A DNA stretch of 64,000 nucleotides from Streptomyces sp. Root1304 (GCF_001426405.1 NZ_LMEP01000025.1:454750-518749); one strand, 5' to 3'; shown: positions 17,067-25,620, counted from the stretch's first letter. Notes: a model not told the origin generated them from the letters alone. Numbers and translations are program-made.

Positions 17067-17701
17067 ACTGGCTCAACTCCGAGGCGTTCACCGTCTTCGA
17101 CCAGCACATCAAGTGGTCCGACATGATCGGCAACACGATCGGGCTGCTCGCCCTCGCGCTCGGCTGGCGCCGGTCCATATGGACCTGGCCCGCCCAGTTC
17201 CTCTCGGGCGTCATCCTCTTCGTCGCCTTCGCCGCCGGACACCTCACGGGCAGCGCCGGCAAGCAGGTCGTCGTCATGCTCGTCGCCGCCTGGGGCTGGT
17301 GGCAGTGGAACCGCGGCCGACAGAACGCCCAGGACGGCTCCATCGCGGTCCGCTTCGCCACCTGGCGCGAGCGCGGCCTCCTGGTCGCCGCCGCCGCCCT
17401 CGGCACCGTCGCCGTGGCGATGCTCTTCACCGCCTTCCCGGAACTGTCCTGGGACCCGTGGCCCGACGCGTACATCTTCGTCGGCACCGTCGTCGCCATG
17501 TACGCCCAGTCGCGCGGCATGGTCGAGTTCTGGTTCGCCTGGCTGCTCGTCGACCTGGTCGGCGTCCCGCTGAACTTCGCCAACGGCTACGCCTTCTCCG
17601 GCTTCGTGTACGTCATCTACGGCGCGCTCGTCCTGTGGGGCATGCGCGACTGGTGGCTGCGCTCCCGCACCACCACCGTCCTGGAAGGAGCCCACGCATG
17701 A
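17063..17701 (+). CDS. ribM: PnuC-family vitamin transporter, probable riboflavin facilitator RibM
   Basis: 212 residues with seven or so membrane segments. The PnuC fold is recognisable by WPAQFLSG, WGWWQWNRG, and near the end WLLVDLVGVPLNFANGYAFS. PnuC itself takes nicotinamide riboside, but the PnuC-like protein encoded inside FMN-riboswitch rib operons of Streptomyces and Corynebacterium is the riboflavin transporter RibM/PnuX. Context therefore favours riboflavin. The GTG start overlaps the ribE stop (GTGA). Confidence 0.85.
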   Translation: MNWLNSEAFTVFDQHIKWSDMIGNTIGLLALALGWRRSIWTWPAQFLSGVILFVAFAAGHLTGSAGKQVVVMLVAAWGWWQWNRGRQNAQDGSIAVRFATWRERGLLVAAAALGTVAVAMLFTAFPELSWDPWPDAYIFVGTVVAMYAQSRGMVEFWFAWLLVDLVGVPLNFANGYAFSGFVYVIYGALVLWGMRDWWLRSRTTTVLEGAHA

Positions 17702-18975
17702 GCGCCCATCCCCTCTGGGACGCCACCGACCTCGCCCTCGACCCCGTCGAACAGGCCATCAGGGACATCGCCGCCGGCCGCCCCGTCGTCGTCGTCGACG
17801 ACGAGGACCGCGAGAACGAGGGCGACCTCGTCATCGCCGCCGAGAAGGCCACCCCCGAGGTCGTCGCCTTCATGATGAGCGAGTGCCGCGGCCTGATCTG
17901 CGCCCCCATGGAGGGCGAGGAGCTGGAGCGCCTCCAGCTCCCGCAGATGGTCGAGCACAACACCGAGTCGATGCGCACGGCCTTCACCGTCTCCGTCGAC
18001 GCCGCCCCCGCCCACGGCGTCACCACCGGTATCTCCGCCGCCGACCGCGCCACCACCCTGCGGATGCTGGCGAGCGGCCGCCACGAGCCCACCGACTTCG
18101 TCCGCCCCGGCCACATCTTCCCGCTCCGCGCCAAGCCCGGCGGCGTCCTCGCCCGCAACGGACACACCGAGGCCGCCGTCGACCTCGCCCGCCTCGCGGG
18201 CCTCCGCCCGGCCGGCGCGATCGTCGAGATCGCCGGCGAGGACGGCGTCATGCTGCGCCTCCCCGAACTCGTCCCCTTCGCCCGCAAGCACGGCCTCACG
18301 ATCATCTCCATCGAGGACCTGATCGCCTACCGCCGCTCCGCCGAACCGACCGTCCGCCGCGAGGCCGAGGTCCAGCTGCCCACCGCGCACGGTGACTTCA
18401 CCGCGTACGGCTACCGCTCCACCGTCGACGGCGTCGAGCACGTCGCCCTCGTCCACGGCGAGGTCGGCGACGGCGACGACGTCCTGGTCCGGGTCCACTC
18501 CGAGTGCCTCACCGGCGACATCTTCCACTCGCTGCGCTGCGACTGCGGCCCCCAGCTCCAGGCCTCCATGGACCGCATCACCGAGGCCGGCCGAGGCGTC
18601 GTCGTCTACCTCCGCGGCCACGAGGGCCGCGGCATCGGCCTGCTGTCCAAGCTCCGCGCGTACGAACTCCAGGAGCAGGGCCGCGACACCCTCGACGCCA
18701 ACCTGGAACTCGGGCTCCCCGCCGACGCCCGCGACTACGCGGCCGGCGCGCAGATCCTCGCCGACCTCGGCGTCCGCAGCCTGCGCCTGATGACCAACAA
18801 CCCCGACAAGATCGACGCCCTCACCCGGCACGGCCTGACGGTCGAGGGCCGCGAGCCCATGCCGGTCACGGCCGGCGAACACAACCTCCGCTACCTGCGC
18901 ACCAAGCGGGACCGGATGGGCCACGACCTGCCGTGGCTCGACGGCTCCCCGGCCTCCACCTGCGGCAACCAGTAA
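17698..18975 (+). CDS. ribBA: Bifunctional DHBP synthase / GTP cyclohydrolase II
   Basis: 425 residues. The N-terminal 3,4-dihydroxy-2-butanone-4-phosphate synthase has VVVDDEDRENEGDLVIAAE and HTEAAVDLARLAG. The C-terminal GTP cyclohydrolase II has the zinc ligands in SECLTGDIFHSLRCDCGPQL and the catalytic region YLRGHEGRGIGLL. It supplies both branch precursors of riboflavin. The ATG start overlaps the ribM stop (ATGA), with GGAAGGAG upstream. Confidence 0.96.
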   Translation: MSAHPLWDATDLALDPVEQAIRDIAAGRPVVVVDDEDRENEGDLVIAAEKATPEVVAFMMSECRGLICAPMEGEELERLQLPQMVEHNTESMRTAFTVSVDAAPAHGVTTGISAADRATTLRMLASGRHEPTDFVRPGHIFPLRAKPGGVLARNGHTEAAVDLARLAGLRPAGAIVEIAGEDGVMLRLPELVPFARKHGLTIISIEDLIAYRRSAEPTVRREAEVQLPTAHGDFTAYGYRSTVDGVEHVALVHGEVGDGDDVLVRVHSECLTGDIFHSLRCDCGPQLQASMDRITEAGRGVVVYLRGHEGRGIGLLSKLRAYELQEQGRDTLDANLELGLPADARDYAAGAQILADLGVRSLRLMTNNPDKIDALTRHGLTVEGREPMPVTAGEHNLRYLRTKRDRMGHDLPWLDGSPASTCGNQ

Positions 18976-19005
18976 TCCCGTACGTACGAATCGTCTAGGA
19001 GAGAC

Positions 19006-19491
19006 ATGAGCGGCAAGGGCGCACCCGTCCTCAGCGTGAAGAACTGCGGCGACCTCCGGGTCGCGGTCATCGCGGCGCAGTGGCACGAGAAGATCATGGA
19101 CGGTCTCGTCGACGGCGCCCTGCGCGCCCTGAGCGAGCTGGGCATCGACGAGCCGACCCTGCTCCGCGTCCCCGGCAGCTTCGAGCTCCCGGTCGTGGCG
19201 AAGGTCCTCGCCGGGCGCGGCTACGATGCCATCGTGGCCCTCGGCGTCGTCATCCGCGGCGGAACCCCGCACTTCGAGTACGTGTGCCAGGGCGTCACCC
19301 ACGGCCTCACCCAGGTCTCGATCGACACCGGCGTACCCGTCGGATTCGGCGTCCTCACCGTCGACAACGAGGAACAGGCCCTCGACCGGGCCGGCCTCGA
19401 AGGCTCCTCCGAGGACAAGGGCCACGAGGCCGTCACCGCCGCCGTCGCCACCGCCACCACGCTGCGCACGGTCAGCGAACCCTGGCGCTAA
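19006..19491 (+). CDS. ribH: 6,7-Dimethyl-8-ribityllumazine synthase
   Basis: 161 residues, normal size. VPGSFELPVVAK, ALGVVIRGGTPHFEYVC and GVLTVDNEEQALDRAG are family hallmarks (substrate and phosphate binding, catalytic His in the second). It condenses the two branch products to lumazine. It lies 30 bases after ribBA with AGGAGAG just before the ATG, and closes the rib operon. Confidence 0.96.
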   Translation: MSGKGAPVLSVKNCGDLRVAVIAAQWHEKIMDGLVDGALRALSELGIDEPTLLRVPGSFELPVVAKVLAGRGYDAIVALGVVIRGGTPHFEYVCQGVTHGLTQVSIDTGVPVGFGVLTVDNEEQALDRAGLEGSSEDKGHEAVTAAVATATTLRTVSEPWR

Positions 19492-19526
19492 GTACGCGAC
19501 CCTTACCCCGTACTCTTAGGACCATC

Positions 19527-19808
19527 ATGGCGAACAAACCCTCAAAGAGTTTCGAAGAGCTCTTCGCCGAGCTCAAGCTCAAGGCCGAGACCGGCGACCC
19601 GGCCACCTCCCGCACCGCGGAACTGGTGGACAAGGGCGTCCATGCCATCGGCAAGAAGGTCGTCGAGGAGGCCGCCGAGGTCTGGATGGCCGCCGAGTAC
19701 GAGGGCAAGGAAGCGGCCGCCGAGGAGATCTCGCAGCTGCTGTACCACGTCCAGGTGATGATGGTCGCCCGCGGGATCTCGCTCGACGACGTCTACGCCC
19801 ACCTCTGA
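19527..19808 (+). CDS. hisE: Phosphoribosyl-ATP diphosphatase
   Basis: 93 residues, an all-alpha MazG-like fold. SFEELFAEL, KKVVEEAAEVWMAAEYEGKE and EEISQLLYHVQVMM contain the Glu-rich metal-binding helices. It hydrolyses phosphoribosyl-ATP in the second step of histidine synthesis. No clear ribosome binding site lies directly before the ATG, while a -10-like TACTCT sits only about 12 bases upstream, so a leaderless or near-leaderless mRNA is possible. hisG follows. Confidence 0.93.
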   Translation: MANKPSKSFEELFAELKLKAETGDPATSRTAELVDKGVHAIGKKVVEEAAEVWMAAEYEGKEAAAEEISQLLYHVQVMMVARGISLDDVYAHL

Positions 19809-19859
19809 GCACGACTCTTTCGGTCTCCCCACCACTCCCAGGCAAAGGAAGCTCACCCC

Positions 19860-20708
19860 ATGCTGCGCATCGCCGTTCCCAACAAGGGTTCCCTCTCCGG
19901 ACCTGCGTCGGCAATGCTCCATGAGGCCGGCTACCGCCAGCGCAAGGAGTCCAAGGAACTGGTGGTCATCGACCCCGACAACGAGGTCGAGTTCTTCTAC
20001 CTGCGGCCGAAGGACATCGCGATCTACGTCGCCTCCGGGAAGCTGGACATCGGCATCACCGGCCGTGACCTGCTCCTGGACTCCGGAGCCAGCGCCGAGG
20101 AGATCCTCGCGCTGAACTTCGGCCGCTCCACCTTCCGCTACGCCACGCGTCCGGGCACCGCCGCCGGCCCCGAGGACTTCGGCGGCATGACGATCGCCAC
20201 CTCCTACGAGGGCATCGTCGCCAAGCACCTCGCCGACCAGGGCATCGACGCCTCCGTCGTCCACCTGGACGGCGCCGTCGAGACCGCGATCCAGCTGGGC
20301 GTCGCCCAGGTCATCGCGGACGTCGTCGAGACCGGCACCAGCCTGCGCAACGCCGGTCTCGAAGTCATCGGCGAGCCGATCCTGACCTCCGAGGCCGTCG
20401 TGATCCGCCGCCACGGCGCCCCCGACGACAACGCGCAGGTCCAGCAGTTCATGCGCCGCCTGCAGGGCGTCCTCGTGGCCCGCTCGTACGTGATGATGGA
20501 CTACGACTGCCGCGCCGAGCACCTGGAGCAGGCCGTCGCCCTCACTCCGGGCCTGGAGTCGCCGACCGTCTCCCCGCTGCACAACGAGGGCTGGGTCGCC
20601 GTCCGCGCGATGGTCCCCGCCAAGGAGGCGCAGCGGATCATGGACGACCTGTACGAGATCGGCGCCCGCGCCATCCTCACCACCGCCATCCACGCCTGCC
20701 GCCTCTGA
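19860..20708 (+). CDS. hisG: ATP phosphoribosyltransferase
   Basis: 282 residues, the long HisG form that carries its own C-terminal regulatory (ACT-like) domain, so histidine feedback is expected. LRIAVPNKGSLSGPASAML is the N-terminus, DIGITGRDLLLDS and ADVVETGTSLRNAGLEVIGE bind PRPP, and NEGWVAVRAMVPAKEA belongs to the regulatory part. It catalyses the first step of histidine synthesis. AAAGGAAG lies a few bases before the ATG. Confidence 0.95.
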   Translation: MLRIAVPNKGSLSGPASAMLHEAGYRQRKESKELVVIDPDNEVEFFYLRPKDIAIYVASGKLDIGITGRDLLLDSGASAEEILALNFGRSTFRYATRPGTAAGPEDFGGMTIATSYEGIVAKHLADQGIDASVVHLDGAVETAIQLGVAQVIADVVETGTSLRNAGLEVIGEPILTSEAVVIRRHGAPDDNAQVQQFMRRLQGVLVARSYVMMDYDCRAEHLEQAVALTPGLESPTVSPLHNEGWVAVRAMVPAKEAQRIMDDLYEIGARAILTTAIHACRL

Positions 20709-20748
20709 CGGCACGGCCCGCACGCCCCGAGGCCCCGAGGAACCCCTG

Positions 20749-21198
20749 ATGTCCACCGCACAGCCCCCCGCCCTCCCGGTCACCTTCCGTCCCGGGCGCA
20801 CCCGGGCGATCCTGCTGACCATGGGCGCCGCGATGTTCGTCGTCATCACGGCCGTGGCCTTGATGCTGGAGCGGCTCGGACCGGGGGAGCGCGTCAGCTT
20901 CGTCTTCACCGCCGCGCTGCTCTCCGGGGTCCTGGTCCTGCTGAGCCGCCCCAAGGTCGTCGCCGACGACGAGGGCGTCACGGTCGTCAACATCACCCGC
21001 ACACGGCGGCTGGCCTGGGCGGAGATCCTCAAGGTCAACCTGCGCCCCGGCGACCCGTGGGTCTTCCTGGACCTGAGCGACGGCACCAGCCTGCCGGTAC
21101 TCGGCATCCAGCCCGGCATCGCCAAGGAATCGGCCATCAAGGACGCCCGCGCCCTGCGGGCCCTGGCCGACAGCCACGGGACGGGCACCGAGGCCTGA
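20749..21198 (+). CDS. PH-domain (YdbT/PH-like) membrane protein
   Basis: 149 residues. Two hydrophobic segments near residues 20-65 anchor it, followed by a small beta-rich bacterial PH domain with VVADDEGVTVVNITRTRRLAW and PWVFLDLSDGTSLPVLG. It lies 40 bases after hisG, an arrangement I recall from other Streptomyces. Function unknown; not a histidine enzyme. Confidence 0.8.
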   Translation: MSTAQPPALPVTFRPGRTRAILLTMGAAMFVVITAVALMLERLGPGERVSFVFTAALLSGVLVLLSRPKVVADDEGVTVVNITRTRRLAWAEILKVNLRPGDPWVFLDLSDGTSLPVLGIQPGIAKESAIKDARALRALADSHGTGTEA

Positions 21199-21295
21199 CC
21201 CGGAACCCGGGAGTACGGGACCCGGCCGGGAGAACCCCGGTCCGTCCCCCATCCGGGGCCGACCCCCTGCCCTTCCGGGCCTTCGCGTGACTACT

Positions 21296-21450
21296 CTGGA
21301 GGCGGTGGTGCCGAGCGCACCACCGCCTCGCGTGTGCAGGGCCGCAGCCGCGGCCCGCGAGGCCACCCTTCGACCCGAGGAGTGACTCCCTCCAGCAATG
21401 GACGGATCGTCCGGTAGTACCTGCGCCGCCCCCTCCCAGGAGGCGGCGGC
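21296..21450 (+). ncRNA. Highly structured 5' leader of the CNNM pair, candidate cis-regulatory RNA
   Basis: After a -10-like TACTCT (21292-21297), a 13-bp perfect hairpin (21299-21311 with 21317-21329), a 7-bp hairpin (21339-21345 with 21350-21356) and a 5-bp hairpin (21400-21404 with 21408-21412) follow. CTGGAGG (21296-21302) is complementary to CCTCCAG (21389-21395), which could close a multi-branched fold but competes with the base of the first hairpin. The ribosome binding site AGGAGG (21438-21443) is partly held in a stem, CGCCGCC (21424-21430) with GGCGGCG (21442-21448). This looks like a regulated leader; I do not recognise a known riboswitch class. Confidence 0.45.
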
Positions 21451-22869
21451 ATGATCGTCTCCCTTCTGCTGCTCTTCGCGGCTTTCGTCCTCATCCTCGC
21501 CAACGGCTTCTTCGTGGCCGCCGAGTTCGGTCTCGTGACCGTCGAGCGCGCCGAGGCCGAGCGGGCCGCGGCCGCCGGTGACCGGCGCGCCCGTACCGTC
21601 GTCACCGCCCTGCGCGAGCTGTCCTTCCAGCTCTCCGGCACCCAGCTCGGCATCACGATCACCTCGCTGGTCGTCGGCATGCTCGCCGAGCCCGCGCTCG
21701 CCGGACTGCTGCACGGGCCGCTCACCGCGACCGGACTGCCCGAAGGGGCCGTCTCCGGGATCGCCGTCGTGATCGGGATGCTGCTCGCCTCCGCCGTCCA
21801 GATGGTGGTCGGCGAGCTGGTGCCGAAGAACTGGGCGGTCTCCCGGCCGCTCCAGGTCGCCCGCTTCGTGGCCACCCCGCAGCGCCGCTTCTCCGCCGTC
21901 TTCCGGCCGGTGATCGCCGTGCTCAACCGGGTCGCCAACCGGCTCGTCCGGCTCCTGGGCGTCGAGCCCACCGAGGAGCTCGACTCGGTCCGCACCCCCG
22001 GCGAGCTGGTCTCCCTGGCCCGGCACTCCGCACTGGCCGGCGCCCTCGAACAGGACACCGCCGACCTCTTCGTACGGACCCTGTCCCTCGGCGGCCTCAC
22101 CGCCGAGCAGGTCATGACCCCGCGCGTGAAGGTCAGCGCCCTCCAGTGGGACGCCACCGCGGCCGACGTCCTCAACCTCACCCGGGCCACCGGCCTCTCG
22201 CGCTTCCCGGTCTACCGCGACCGCATCGACGAGATCGTCGGCATGGTCCACCTCAAGGACGCCCTGGCCGTCGCCCCGCACGCCCGGCTGCGCACCCCCG
22301 TCGGCCGGATCGCGGTCCCTCCGCTCCTCGTGCCGGAGACGCTGCCCGCCCAGACCCTCCTGGAGCGGCTGCGCCGGGAACAGCCGATCGCCGTGGTCGT
22401 CGACGAGTACGGCGGCACGGCCGGGGTCGTCACCCTGGAGGACATCGTCGAGGAACTCGTCGGCGAGGTCCGCGACGAGCACGACACCGTCGCAGACGGC
22501 CGCCCCGAGCTGGCCGCCGCCCCCGCCGAGGACGGCCGCCCCGCCTGGGAGGCCGACGGCTCCTGCCGGGTCCACACCCTGCGCCGGATAGGCCTCGACG
22601 TGCCCGACGGGCCGTACGAGACCGTGGCCGGGCTGGTCGCCGACCTCCTCGGGCGCATCCCCGCCCCCGGCGACCGGGCCGAGCTGCCCGGCTGGCGGCT
22701 CTCGGTGCGCCAGGTGGACCGCTACCGCGCCGAGCGCGTCCGGATCGTACGGACGGACCCGGCGACGGACCCGGCGGTCGACGAGGGCGCGTTCCGGGCC
22801 CCGGACGAGGCCTCCGGCCGGTCCGTCACCCCCGTACCCGTACCCGTGGCGGCGGAGGCGGCCCGATGA
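21451..22869 (+). CDS. CNNM/CorC (hemolysin C) family transporter, first of pair
   Basis: 472 residues. An N-terminal CNNM membrane domain (about residues 1-190, with NGFFVAAEFGLVTVERAE and VGELVPKNWAVSRP) is followed by paired CBS domains (about 205-330, including FPVYRDRIDEIVGMVHLKD and VVVDEYGGTAGVVTLEDIVEELVGE split over adjacent segments) and a C-terminal CorC_HlyC domain. The family is linked to magnesium or cobalt efflux and magnesium homeostasis. The stop overlaps the start of the next paralogue (ATGA). Confidence 0.9.
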   Translation: MIVSLLLLFAAFVLILANGFFVAAEFGLVTVERAEAERAAAAGDRRARTVVTALRELSFQLSGTQLGITITSLVVGMLAEPALAGLLHGPLTATGLPEGAVSGIAVVIGMLLASAVQMVVGELVPKNWAVSRPLQVARFVATPQRRFSAVFRPVIAVLNRVANRLVRLLGVEPTEELDSVRTPGELVSLARHSALAGALEQDTADLFVRTLSLGGLTAEQVMTPRVKVSALQWDATAADVLNLTRATGLSRFPVYRDRIDEIVGMVHLKDALAVAPHARLRTPVGRIAVPPLLVPETLPAQTLLERLRREQPIAVVVDEYGGTAGVVTLEDIVEELVGEVRDEHDTVADGRPELAAAPAEDGRPAWEADGSCRVHTLRRIGLDVPDGPYETVAGLVADLLGRIPAPGDRAELPGWRLSVRQVDRYRAERVRIVRTDPATDPAVDEGAFRAPDEASGRSVTPVPVPVAAEAAR

Positions 22870-23942
22870 GCACGCTGCCCCTTCTCTTCGCCGTCCTCCT
22901 GGTGCTGGCCAACGGCTTCTTCGTCGGGGCCGAGTTCGCGCTCGTCTCCGTCCGGCGCAGCCAGATCGAGCCGCTCGGCGGCGCCCGCGCCAAGCAGGTC
23001 CTGTACGGCCTGGAGAACCTGCCGCAGATGATGGCGGCCGCGCAGTTCGGCATCACCGTCTGCTCGCTGACGCTCGGCGCGGTCGCCGAGCCGACCGTCG
23101 CCCGCCTCCTCGAACCCGTCTTCCACGCGGTCGGGGTCCCGGAGGGCCTGATCCACCCGCTCGGCTACGTCATCGCCCTCGCCGCGGTCGTCTTCCTCCA
23201 CCTCGTCATCGGCGAGATGGTCCCGAAGAACCTGGCGATGGCCGCGCCCGAGCGGACCGCGCTCTGGCTCGCCCCGGGCCTGGTCGGCTTCGCCCGGCTC
23301 TGCCGCCCGGTGACGACCGCGCTCGGCGCCTGCGCCCGGCTGGTCCTGAGGGCCTTCAAGGTCGAGCCGAAGGACGAGGTGGAGGCGGTCTTCACCAGCG
23401 CCCAGCTCGGCCGGCTCGTCGAGGACGCGGGCCAGGCCGGACTGCTCGACCCGGCCGAGCAGGAGCGGCTCGAGGACGCCCTCGAACTGGGCACCCGCCC
23501 GGTCACGGACGTCCTCATCGCCCCCGCCTCCCTGGTCACGGTCCCGCCGACGGTCACCCCGCGCGAGATCGAGGAGCTGACCGTGCGCACCGGCTACTCG
23601 CGCTTCCCGGTCCGCGCCGACGCGGGCACCACCTTCATGGGCTTCGTGCACGTGAAGGACGTCCTCGACCTGGAGGAGCGGGAGCGGGCGGTGCCCCCGC
23701 GGCTGTGGCGGCCGATGGCGACGGTCCACGCCGAACTGCCGCTCGACGACGCCCTCACCGTGATGCGCCGGGCCGCCACCCATCTGGCGCAGGTCGCGGA
23801 CGGCTCGGGCCGGGTGCTCGGCCTGGTCGCCCTGGAGGACGTGCTGGAGACGCTGGTGGGCGAGGTCCGCGACCCCGCCCACCGGATGCCGACGACACCG
23901 GTGGGCCTCACCCGGCCGACGGCGGGGCAACTGGCGTCCTAG
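22866..23942 (+). CDS. CNNM/CorC family transporter, second of pair
   Basis: 358 residues. CNNM domain with NGFFVGAEFALVSVRRSQ, AAAQFGITVCSLTLGAV and IGEMVPKNLAMAAP, then two CBS domains ending VALEDVLETLVGEVRDP. It lacks the full C-terminal CorC_HlyC domain of its partner. The four-base overlap with the first gene implies translational coupling and perhaps a heteromeric transporter; such pairs are common in actinomycetes. Confidence 0.88.
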   Translation: MSTLPLLFAVLLVLANGFFVGAEFALVSVRRSQIEPLGGARAKQVLYGLENLPQMMAAAQFGITVCSLTLGAVAEPTVARLLEPVFHAVGVPEGLIHPLGYVIALAAVVFLHLVIGEMVPKNLAMAAPERTALWLAPGLVGFARLCRPVTTALGACARLVLRAFKVEPKDEVEAVFTSAQLGRLVEDAGQAGLLDPAEQERLEDALELGTRPVTDVLIAPASLVTVPPTVTPREIEELTVRTGYSRFPVRADAGTTFMGFVHVKDVLDLEERERAVPPRLWRPMATVHAELPLDDALTVMRRAATHLAQVADGSGRVLGLVALEDVLETLVGEVRDPAHRMPTTPVGLTRPTAGQLAS

Positions 23943-24228
23943 GTCGTATCCGGAGGGCGGCCTCACGGCGTCTGGTGCGTGCTCTCGGTGTGCCGGGTGG
24001 AAGCCCTCGTGCTGGACCGTACTCGGGCTTTCGCCCGGTGCGGCGAGAGCGCGTGCCAGGCGTCGTGGGGCAGACGGGACTGTGACGACAGGCCCTCGCG
24101 GCAGCCCTTCTCCGGCACGCGCCGGTCGCCGACGTGAGGGGGGACTTCCTGCGCGAGCTCCGCCGGGAGAGCCGGGAAACCCGCTGTCCGGCGGAGGTGC
24201 TGCGCAGGATTCAGCGGGTTCAGCGGGT
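23943..24228. other. Intergenic region without a recognised gene
   Basis: The 286 bases between the convergent CNNM and deacetylase genes contain no supported coding region. Three tandem copies of the nine-base unit TTCAGCGGG (24210-24236, last copy with one change) overlap the 3' end of the deacetylase gene. Confidence 0.5.
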
Positions 24229-24990
24229 TCAGCGGACGGGGAAGCCGAACGTGTAGCCCTGCTCCTTCAGTCGGGGGAGGAGGCGGCGCAGGGCCTCGAC
24301 GGTCTGGGCGCGGTCGCCGCCCGCGTCGTGGAACAGGACGGTGGGACCGCTGGGCAGTTCCCGCTCGACCGTGGCGACGATCGCCTCCGTGCCCGGACGC
24401 TCGAAGTCCTTGGTGTCCACGTTCCAGCCGAGCGGGCGCATGCCCCGCGACGCGGCGAGCTTGCGGCTGTACGGCGTGAACGCGCCGCCGGGGGCCCGGT
24501 AGTACATGGGGTGTACGCCGCCGGACGCCTCGGTGATCATGCGCTCGGCGTCGAGGATCTGCTTCTTCTGGTACTCCTGGGACGCCTTGTCCATCGCGGT
24601 GTTGTGCGACACCGAGTGGTCACACAGCCGGTGCCCGGCCGCGACGACCTGCTTCACGAGCTCCGGATGTGCCTGCGCCTGCGTGCCCACCATGCAGAAC
24701 GTGGCCTTCACCTCGTACTCGCGCAGCAGGTCGAGGACTTGCGGGGTCCACACGGGGTCGGGGCCGTCGTCGATGGTGAGGTTGATGCCGCGTTCCCCCG
24801 CCTCCGACGCGTGCGCGATGGTCGCGGAGACCGCCTTCGGAGCCGCGGGTGCGGCCTTCTCGGGCGCGGAACCGCCCAGCACTCCGGCCTGCGCCGTCCA
24901 GATCGACGCACCCGTGGTCAGCAGCGTCACCCCGAGCGCCGCCCCGACGACCTTGCCGTACCAGCCCCGCCCACCGCTGTGCCGTGCCAT
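24229..24990 (-). CDS. Secreted/membrane-anchored polysaccharide deacetylase (NodB domain, CE4)
   Basis: 253 residues. A signal anchor lies at residues 10-35. The NodB motifs appear in order: LTIDDGPD (catalytic Asp and metal Asp), DHSVSH (metal His pair), RAPGG, NVDTKDF and VLFHDAGGDR. It should deacetylate N-acetylglucosamine polymers in the wall or chitin. ATG start at 24990. The gene ends within a tandem nine-base repeat that places three in-frame stop codons one after another. Confidence 0.88.
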   Translation of the reverse strand: MARHSGGRGWYGKVVGAALGVTLLTTGASIWTAQAGVLGGSAPEKAAPAAPKAVSATIAHASEAGERGINLTIDDGPDPVWTPQVLDLLREYEVKATFCMVGTQAQAHPELVKQVVAAGHRLCDHSVSHNTAMDKASQEYQKKQILDAERMITEASGGVHPMYYRAPGGAFTPYSRKLAASRGMRPLGWNVDTKDFERPGTEAIVATVERELPSGPTVLFHDAGGDRAQTVEALRRLLPRLKEQGYTFGFPVR

Positions 24991-25085
24991 GTCCGCCCCA
25001 TTTCCGCGCAGTTGCGCAGTTCCTCGGTCACCTCGCGACCGATAAGCAGGACGAGACTTCGGGCCCGGAGGATCCGCCCGTTACG

Positions 25086-25119
25086 GATCGCGGACAATTC
25101 CGGGAATGATCGCGGACAA
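25086..25119. promoter_or_regulatory. Direct repeats flanking an ATTCCGGGAAT palindrome
   Basis: GATCGCGGACAA occurs at 25086-25097 and 25108-25119. Between them lies the odd palindrome ATTCCGGGAAT (25097-25107). The arrangement looks like a regulator binding site between the divergent deacetylase and VOC genes. The regulator is not identified. Confidence 0.4.
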
Positions 25120-25235
25120 CCGGGCGGCGCCGGCCGGGTCGTCCCGGTGGGTGGGCACCCGATGCGGGCCCGCGCGAGCAGCGCTGGATACTGCTTCCCG
25201 AGGCACCCCGCTTCTGAACGGAACTGGTACCGACC

Positions 25236-25409
25236 ATGCCGATCCACCGCCAGAACCACGCCGTCCTGTTCGTGTCCGACCCGGCACGCAGCACGGACTT
25301 CTACTGCCACGTCCTGGGCTTCCGGGCCCTGCCCCAGGCGGGCAGTGGCCCGCAAGGTTGTGGTCGAGTTCGTGCTGCGGCATGTCGAGTACCTGCTTCA
25401 TCTGGCTGA
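25236..25409 (+). pseudogene. Truncated VOC/glyoxalase-fold gene
   Basis: The first 35 codons read as the start of a vicinal-oxygen-chelate protein: RQNHAVLFVSDPARSTDFY with the first metal His, then HVLGFRAL. After codon 35 the frame turns into unrelated sequence and stops at codon 58, far short of the usual 120-150 residues. The rest of the gene has been lost by insertion or deletion. Confidence 0.65.
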
Positions 25410-25514
25410 TGAGGGCGGGCCATGGCGCGAGCGAGTCAGCCAGGTTCCCGACGTTGCCGGACCAGTCGGCCCGGCGTGCACCCCAGGGGACGAAGGCGGT
25501 CAGCAGGACACCCC
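25410..25514. other. Fragment of unclear origin
   Basis: On the minus strand this stretch reads as protein-like sequence (for example VLLTAFVPWGARRADWSGN) that is cut off by the element at 25515. I do not recognise the family. It is probably debris from the event that truncated the VOC gene. Confidence 0.3.
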
Positions 25515-25620
25515 CTAGGGCCTGTCTGACAATTCCCGTCGGGTCCGGCCCGCCCGGCACGCACGCTCGGCGCACGGCCGAAACGCCCAAGTAGCTCCGC
25601 TACGAGGGCGCAGGCCCTAG
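25515..25620. mobile_element. 106-bp MITE-like element with terminal inverted repeats
   Basis: CTAGGGCCTG (25515-25524) and CAGGCCCTAG (25611-25620) are perfect inverted repeats bounding 106 bases. If CTAG is a duplicated target, a choice known for IS5-type elements, the element itself is GGCCTG to CAGGCC. Internally, GTAGC and GCTAC form a hairpin with CGCCC/GGGCG beneath. It is too short to encode a protein. Its right end supplies the stop codon of the EccA-like gene. Confidence 0.5.

Noticed and set aside
21292..21450. M-box or yybP-ykoY riboswitch before the CNNM genes
   Set aside because: Conserved sequence blocks of those classes, as I remember them, are not present; kept only as a candidate new leader.
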